Of a stretch of 34,207 nucleotides of DNA, positions 30,615 to 34,207 are shown one piece after another. Below the pieces are notes generated by a model, which made no database searches, was not told the DNA's origin, and saw nothing but the letters and a program-made list of their open reading frames with translations. The stretch is from Novosphingobium sp. (GTDB lineage: Bacteria; Pseudomonadota; Alphaproteobacteria; Sphingomonadales; Sphingomonadaceae), in contig JAEKKO010000039.1 of NCBI GenBank assembly GCA_019510335.1, positions 1 through 34,207 of the forward strand, read 5' to 3'. The translations under genes were made by a program, and so were the position numbers. How positions within the stretch are numbered: the first letter of the stretch is position 1; each line of letters begins with the position of its first letter.

Positions 30615-31481
30615 ATGGAATACGGCGTTTCGTACCCGACCAACGAAGTGACCGCCGATCCCGCGGCCGTGCGCAAGTTCGTCCGGGCCGCCGAGGAGCT
30701 CGGGTTTTCGCACATCATGGCCTACGACCACGTGCTGGTCGGGCCGCACGACAACCGCGATCCGCCGCTGACGGGGCCGTACACCGAAGAGGACAAGTTC
30801 CACGATCCCTTCGTGCTGTTCGGGCACATGTCGGGACTGAGCGAGACGCTCGGGTTCGTCACCGGCGTGCTGGTGCTGCCGCAGCGCCCGACTGCGCTGG
30901 TCGCGCAGCAGGCCGCGACGCTGGCGCATGTTTCGGGCGACCGGCTGCGGCTGGGCGTCGGGATTGGCTGGAACTACCTCGAGTACGAGGCGCTTGGGCA
31001 GAACTTCAAGGTCCGCGCCAAACGGCTCGAGGAGCAGGTAGAGCTGCTCCGACGGCTATGGACCGAGCCGGTCGTCGACTTCACCGGCAAGTTCGACCGG
31101 GTCGACCGGATGGGGCTCAACCCGCTGCCAACGCGGCCGGTGCCGCTGTGGATCGGCGGCTATTCCGAGCCGGCGTACGAGCGCGGCGCGCGGATCGGCG
31201 ACGGCTTCGTGTTCGCCGCCGGCGCCGATGACGCCGTGGCCGCATGGGGCCGCGTCAAGCACCACCTCGCAGAGTTCGGCCGCCGGGAGGACGAGTTCGG
31301 CCGCGAGCTGCTGACGATCTTCGCCAGGACCCCGCAAGAAACCGCCGACACGCTCCGGCGATTTCGCGATGCCGGGGGCACGCATGGCACGATCCACTCG
31401 CTCCAAAAGCGTCTCGGCCCGGAGATCGACGCGCACATCGATTGGGCAGCGGAGACCAAGCGGCTGATCGACGGGGGGTAA
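30615..31481 (+). CDS. LLM-class (luciferase-like) F420-type oxidoreductase
   Basis: The protein is 288 residues from ATG 30615 with GGAGAGAG upstream. It has the family TIM-barrel markers: EELGFSHIMAYDHVLVGP, a LGFVTGVLVLPQRPTALVAQQAATLAHVSGDRLRLGVGIGWNYLEYEALG core, RAKRLEEQVELLRRLWTEPVVDFTGKF, and PVPLWIGGYSEPAYERGARIGDGF. These match the probable F420-dependent group of LLM enzymes. Cofactor identity, F420 or FMN, cannot be read from the sequence. It is divergent from the SnoaL-like gene. Together with the FDOR-type protein at 19606 it is the second F420-style gene in the window. Confidence 0.88.
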   Translation: MEYGVSYPTNEVTADPAAVRKFVRAAEELGFSHIMAYDHVLVGPHDNRDPPLTGPYTEEDKFHDPFVLFGHMSGLSETLGFVTGVLVLPQRPTALVAQQAATLAHVSGDRLRLGVGIGWNYLEYEALGQNFKVRAKRLEEQVELLRRLWTEPVVDFTGKFDRVDRMGLNPLPTRPVPLWIGGYSEPAYERGARIGDGFVFAAGADDAVAAWGRVKHHLAEFGRREDEFGRELLTIFARTPQETADTLRRFRDAGGTHGTIHSLQKRLGPEIDAHIDWAAETKRLIDGG

Positions 31482-31493
31482 AGCGTCGATCCT

Positions 31494-31511
31494 CCCCTCC
31501 CGGGGGAGGGG
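31494..31511. repeat. CCCCTCC hairpin repeat after the LLM gene
   Basis: CCCCTCC-CGGG-GGAGGGG lies in the gap between the LLM-type gene and the convergent uxuB-like gene, with further CCCTCCCC sequence to 31610. It is of the CCCTCC palindromic repeat type also seen at 32998-33086. It could terminate both genes, but no T tract follows. Confidence 0.4.
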
Positions 31512-31620
31512 GCGGCCCGAAGGGCTGATGGAGGAAGCGCCTTCAGGCGATGCGTTCGCGTTGGTCGCCCTCCACCGCCCGTCGGGCGGTCCCCTCCCCC
31601 GATGGAGAGGATCGGTTGGC

Positions 31621-32991
31621 TCAATGCGGCACCGCCATCGTCTCGATCTCGCCTTCGTCCGGCGCCCATTCTCCCGCCATGACCCCGCCCCGCGCAAACA
31701 GCGCGCGCACTGCGCCGGCGAAATCCTGCCCATCCCATGCTGCGCGCAGGCGGTCGGCCATCGGGTCATCGACCGGGTGACCGTCGCCGCGGACGTGGCG
31801 CACCCAGGCGGCGAGCGCCGCGAGGATCGCGGGGCGCGGCCGGCCCGTCGCCCGCATCGCCGCAAGCGTCGCCAGCCAGCGCTGCGGGATCTTCTGGCTG
31901 CCGTCCATCGCGATCTGGGCGAGGCGGTGGTTGAGCGCCGGGTTGGCGAAGCGGGCGAGCAGCGCGTCGGCATAAGCGTCGAGGTCCTGCCCCGGCGCCG
32001 GGGTGAAGCTTGCGGCGGCCTCCTGTTTCATCAGCCGTTCAATCAGTGGCCGCAGCGCCGGATCGGCGATGGCCTGATGGACATACGTGTGGCCGCGCTC
32101 GAGCCCGAGATAGGCGAGCGCCGAGTGGGCGCCGTTGAGCATCCGCAGCTTGGCCGTCTCGTACGGCGCGACGTCACCGACGAGCTGGGCGCCCACTTTC
32201 TCCCACGCCGGCCGGGGCCCGGCGAAGCGGTCCTCGATGACCCACTGGCTGAACGGCTCAGTGACCACGGCGGCTTCATCGCGAACCCCGAGCGGGGCGG
32301 CGACGGCGGCGCGATCCTCATCGGTGGTGGCGGGGACGATACGGTCGACCATCGTCGCCGGGCAGGCGCATTCGGCCTCGAACCAGGCGCGCAATGACGG
32401 CTCGTGGCGGTCGAGGTACTCGCTCATCAGGCGGGCGAGCTGGTGGCCGTTGTCGGCCAGGTTGTCGCATGACAGCAGCGTCAGCCCCGAAATTCCCGCA
32501 GCGCGCCGTTGCTGCATTGCGTCCGTAAGAATTGGGTAGATGCTACCTTCGCCGACCCGGTCAAAGTCGAGCGATCCATCAGGCGCGCGGCAGTAGCCTT
32601 TTTCGGTGATCGTCAGGCTGACGATGTGCGTCGTTGGCGTGATGAGACTGATCGCAATGCTGGCACGGCTGCGCGGAGCGACCAGCACCTCGCGCACGGC
32701 GCCGACGATCCGCATGGCGTCGCCCGCGGCGGAACGCTCGGTGACGCTGTAGAGCCCGTCCTGCGGGTTCATCTGGCCTGCAACCTCGGCCGAGCGCAGC
32801 GACACGCCGGCGATCATCCAGTCGCGGTCGCCCGCGTCCATCGCCCGGTCGGTGTACCACGCCTGGTGCGCGCGGTGGAACGCGCCGATGCCGAAGTGGA
32901 CGATCCCGATCGCCTGGGCGGCGCGGTCGTAGGCGAAGCGGGGGATGCCGGGTGGGATGGCGTCCAGCGTGGCCACGGAAAGCCGCCTCAA
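31621..32991 (-). CDS. uxuB: Mannitol dehydrogenase-family oxidoreductase, probable fructuronate reductase
   Basis: The protein is about 456 residues. It belongs to the long-chain mannitol dehydrogenase family: N-terminal IGIVHFGIGAFHRAHQAWYTDRAMD (cofactor site), SLRSAEVAGQMNPQDGLYSVTER, VSLTITEKGYCRAPDGSLDF, and the later catalytic region ending with AKLRMLNGAHSALAYLGLERGHTYVHQAI. The TITEKGY and KLRMLNGAHS segments are family hallmarks. The neighbour uxaC makes fructuronate from glucuronate, so fructuronate reductase is likely. The start is uncertain: a GTG at 33006 lies inside a palindromic repeat, while TTG at 32991 and GTG at 32976 fit the LRRLSVATL opening of the family. The ribosome-binding GGGAGGG is contributed by the repeat. 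Confidence 0.85.
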   Translation of the reverse strand: MRRLSVATLDAIPPGIPRFAYDRAAQAIGIVHFGIGAFHRAHQAWYTDRAMDAGDRDWMIAGVSLRSAEVAGQMNPQDGLYSVTERSAAGDAMRIVGAVREVLVAPRSRASIAISLITPTTHIVSLTITEKGYCRAPDGSLDFDRVGEGSIYPILTDAMQQRRAAGISGLTLLSCDNLADNGHQLARLMSEYLDRHEPSLRAWFEAECACPATMVDRIVPATTDEDRAAVAAPLGVRDEAAVVTEPFSQWVIEDRFAGPRPAWEKVGAQLVGDVAPYETAKLRMLNGAHSALAYLGLERGHTYVHQAIADPALRPLIERLMKQEAAASFTPAPGQDLDAYADALLARFANPALNHRLAQIAMDGSQKIPQRWLATLAAMRATGRPRPAILAALAAWVRHVRGDGHPVDDPMADRLRAAWDGQDFAGAVRALFARGGVMAGEWAPDEGEIETMAVPH

Positions 32992-32997
32992 GCTTCC

Positions 32998-33086
32998 CTC
33001 CCGCACGCGGGAGGGGCCGGGGGAGGGCCTGTCAGCACCCGCCGCTGAGGAACAGGCCCTCCCCTAGCCCCTCCCGCAAGCGGGAG
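32998..33086. repeat. Large palindromic repeat between uxaC and uxuB
   Basis: The left arm, 32998-33032 (starting CTCCCGCACGCGGGAGG), and the right arm, 33052-33086, are reverse complements over 35 bases with four mismatches. Each contains its own CTCCCGC/GCGGGAG hairpin. The centre is a 19-base spacer. It overlaps or abuts the uxuB translation start and may affect expression, but it looks like a mobile REP-type element and not a regulatory site. Confidence 0.7.
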
Positions 33087-33106
33087 CGGAATAGCGGCTC
33101 GCCGTT

Positions 33107-34207
33107 TCACAGCCGATAGGCCTGCTTGACGAAATTGTACGCCAGGTCCTGCGCCAGTTCGGCGGCTTCCCAGTCCTCGAGCCGATGCTCGATCACCAGC
33201 TCGGCGAGGAAGCTGCAGTCGATGCGGCGAGCAAGGTCGTGGCGCGCCGGGATCGAGAGGAACGCGCGCGTGTCGTCGTTGAAGCCGACGGTGTTGTAAA
33301 AGCCCGCCGTCTCCGTGGTCATCCGGCGGAACCGGCGCATGCCTTCGGGGCTGTCGTGGAACCACCACGCCGGGCCCAGCTTGAGGCACGGGTAATGCCC
33401 GGCGAGCGGCGCCAGCTCGCGCGCATACGTGCTCTCGTCGAGCGTGAACAGGATCAGAGAGAAGCGCGGCTCGTTGCCGAAGCGGTCGAGCAGCGGCTTG
33501 AGCGCATGGACGTACTCCGTGCGCATCGGCAGGTCGGCGCCCTTGTCGCGGCCGAAGCGGGCGAAGACCTGGGCGTTGTGGTTGCGGAAGGCGCCGGGGT
33601 GGAGCTGCATGACCAGGCCGTCGTCGAGGCTCATCGCCGCCATCTCGGTCAGCATCTGGGCGCGGAACAGCTCCGCCAGCTCGGCCGTGGCGTTGCCGGT
33701 CTGGACCTCGTTGAACAGCGTCTCGGCTTCATCGGAAGGCAGGTCTGCGGTGCGCGCGGTGGGGTGGCCGTGGTCGGTCGAGGTCGCGCCCATCGTCGCG
33801 AAGAACAGCCGCCGCCGGCGATGCGCGGCGAGGTAGCCGCGCCAGCTGCGGCAGTCCTCGCCGGTCAGCTCGGAAAAGCGGTCGAGATTCGCCTGGAAGC
33901 CCTCGAACTCGGGATCGACCACCGGATCGGGGCGGTAAGCAGTGATCACCCGACCGCGCCAGCCGCCGTCGCGGCGGTTCTCGGCCCGGATCGCCTGGTG
34001 GTGAACGAGCGGGTCGAGCGGGCTCTCGGTGGTCGCGATCACCTCGATTCCGAAGCGGTCGAACAGCGCGCGCGGACGGAATGCATCGGTGGCGAGCGCG
34101 GCGGTGATCGCGTCGAAATAGAAGTCCGCGCTTTGCGGATCGAGCCGCATCGTCAGCCCGAAGACTTCGGCGAACACCCAGTCGAGCCAGACCCGCGACG
34201 GCGTTCC
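33107..34207 (-). CDS. uxaC: Glucuronate isomerase (5' end outside window)
   Basis: The frame enters from the right edge, reading GTPSRVWLDWVFAEVFGL, and ends at 33107, giving 366 residues of an approximately 470-residue protein. UxaC hallmarks are TTESPLDPLVHHQAIR, a central FATMGATSTDHGHPTARTA (metal or substrate-binding His-rich segment), MQLHPGAFRNHN, FTLDESTYARELAPLAGHYPCLKLGPAWWFHDSPEGMRRFR and the ending GFNDDTRAFLSIPARHDLARR. It interconverts glucuronate and fructuronate (and galacturonate and tagaturonate). It lies next to a fructuronate reductase-like gene, so this is the beginning of a hexuronate locus unrelated to the upstream Sec module. Confidence 0.95.
   Translation of the reverse strand, partial: GTPSRVWLDWVFAEVFGLTMRLDPQSADFYFDAITAALATDAFRPRALFDRFGIEVIATTESPLDPLVHHQAIRAENRRDGGWRGRVITAYRPDPVVDPEFEGFQANLDRFSELTGEDCRSWRGYLAAHRRRRLFFATMGATSTDHGHPTARTADLPSDEAETLFNEVQTGNATAELAELFRAQMLTEMAAMSLDDGLVMQLHPGAFRNHNAQVFARFGRDKGADLPMRTEYVHALKPLLDRFGNEPRFSLILFTLDESTYARELAPLAGHYPCLKLGPAWWFHDSPEGMRRFRRMTTETAGFYNTVGFNDDTRAFLSIPARHDLARRIDCSFLAELVIEHRLEDWEAAELAQDLAYNFVKQAYRL

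Overview
This 34.2 kb window is high-GC and densely coded. Its gene content and REP-like intergenic repeats suggest an alphaproteobacterium, probably a sphingomonad; that assignment is inferred from style and not from a marker gene. The left 18 kb is an accessory catabolic region. The middle is a compact selenocysteine (Sec) module. The right end starts a hexuronate locus.

Left (1-14,858): a long minus-strand run encodes a MaoC-type hydratase, two adjacent CaiB-type CoA-transferases, an SDR dehydrogenase, a 3-hydroxyisobutyrate dehydrogenase-like enzyme and an SMP-30 lactonase-like protein. It is followed by a nucleotide-sugar-epimerase-like protein, a PrpF-family isomerase and a TcuA-like flavoprotein cut by the window edge. 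Beside it lies a second minus operon (CoA-transferase, aldo/keto reductase, GntR/FCD regulator, isochorismatase-fold hydrolase), divergent from an itaconyl/mesaconyl-CoA hydratase-like gene. An ATAATGCATTAT-type palindrome lies upstream of all three transcription units, and a different palindrome, ACTGTCAACAGTTGACAGT, lies upstream of the epimerase and the flavoprotein. The substrate is not identifiable from sequence.

Centre-left (14,892-20,121): a Baeyer-Villiger monooxygenase followed by a Rieske oxygenase on the minus strand; divergently, a Tat-type transglutaminase-fold protein and an FDOR/DUF385-type flavin or deazaflavin protein.

Sec module (20,194-29,944): selD, an NHL-repeat protein and an EthD-like protein read leftwards. 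selA, selB, a thioredoxin-reductase-like flavoprotein and a UGSC-family selenoprotein read rightwards, and selC (tRNA-Sec, anticodon UCA) lies just downstream on the minus strand. The selenoprotein is the main discovery of the window. Two abutting open frames in the same phase (28092-28421 and 28422-29837) are joined by an in-frame TGA at 28419-28421, giving Cys-Met-Ala-Cys-Sec-Gly-Ser-Cys. A perfect 6-bp hairpin follows at the spacing expected of a bacterial SECIS. A standard gene caller would report it as two unrelated ORFs. The machinery, its likely only local client and a candidate redox partner therefore travel together.

Right (30,058-34,207): a SnoaL/NTF2-like protein, an LLM-class (F420-type) oxidoreductase, then fructuronate reductase-like (uxuB) and glucuronate isomerase (uxaC, cut by the window edge) separated by a large palindromic repeat.
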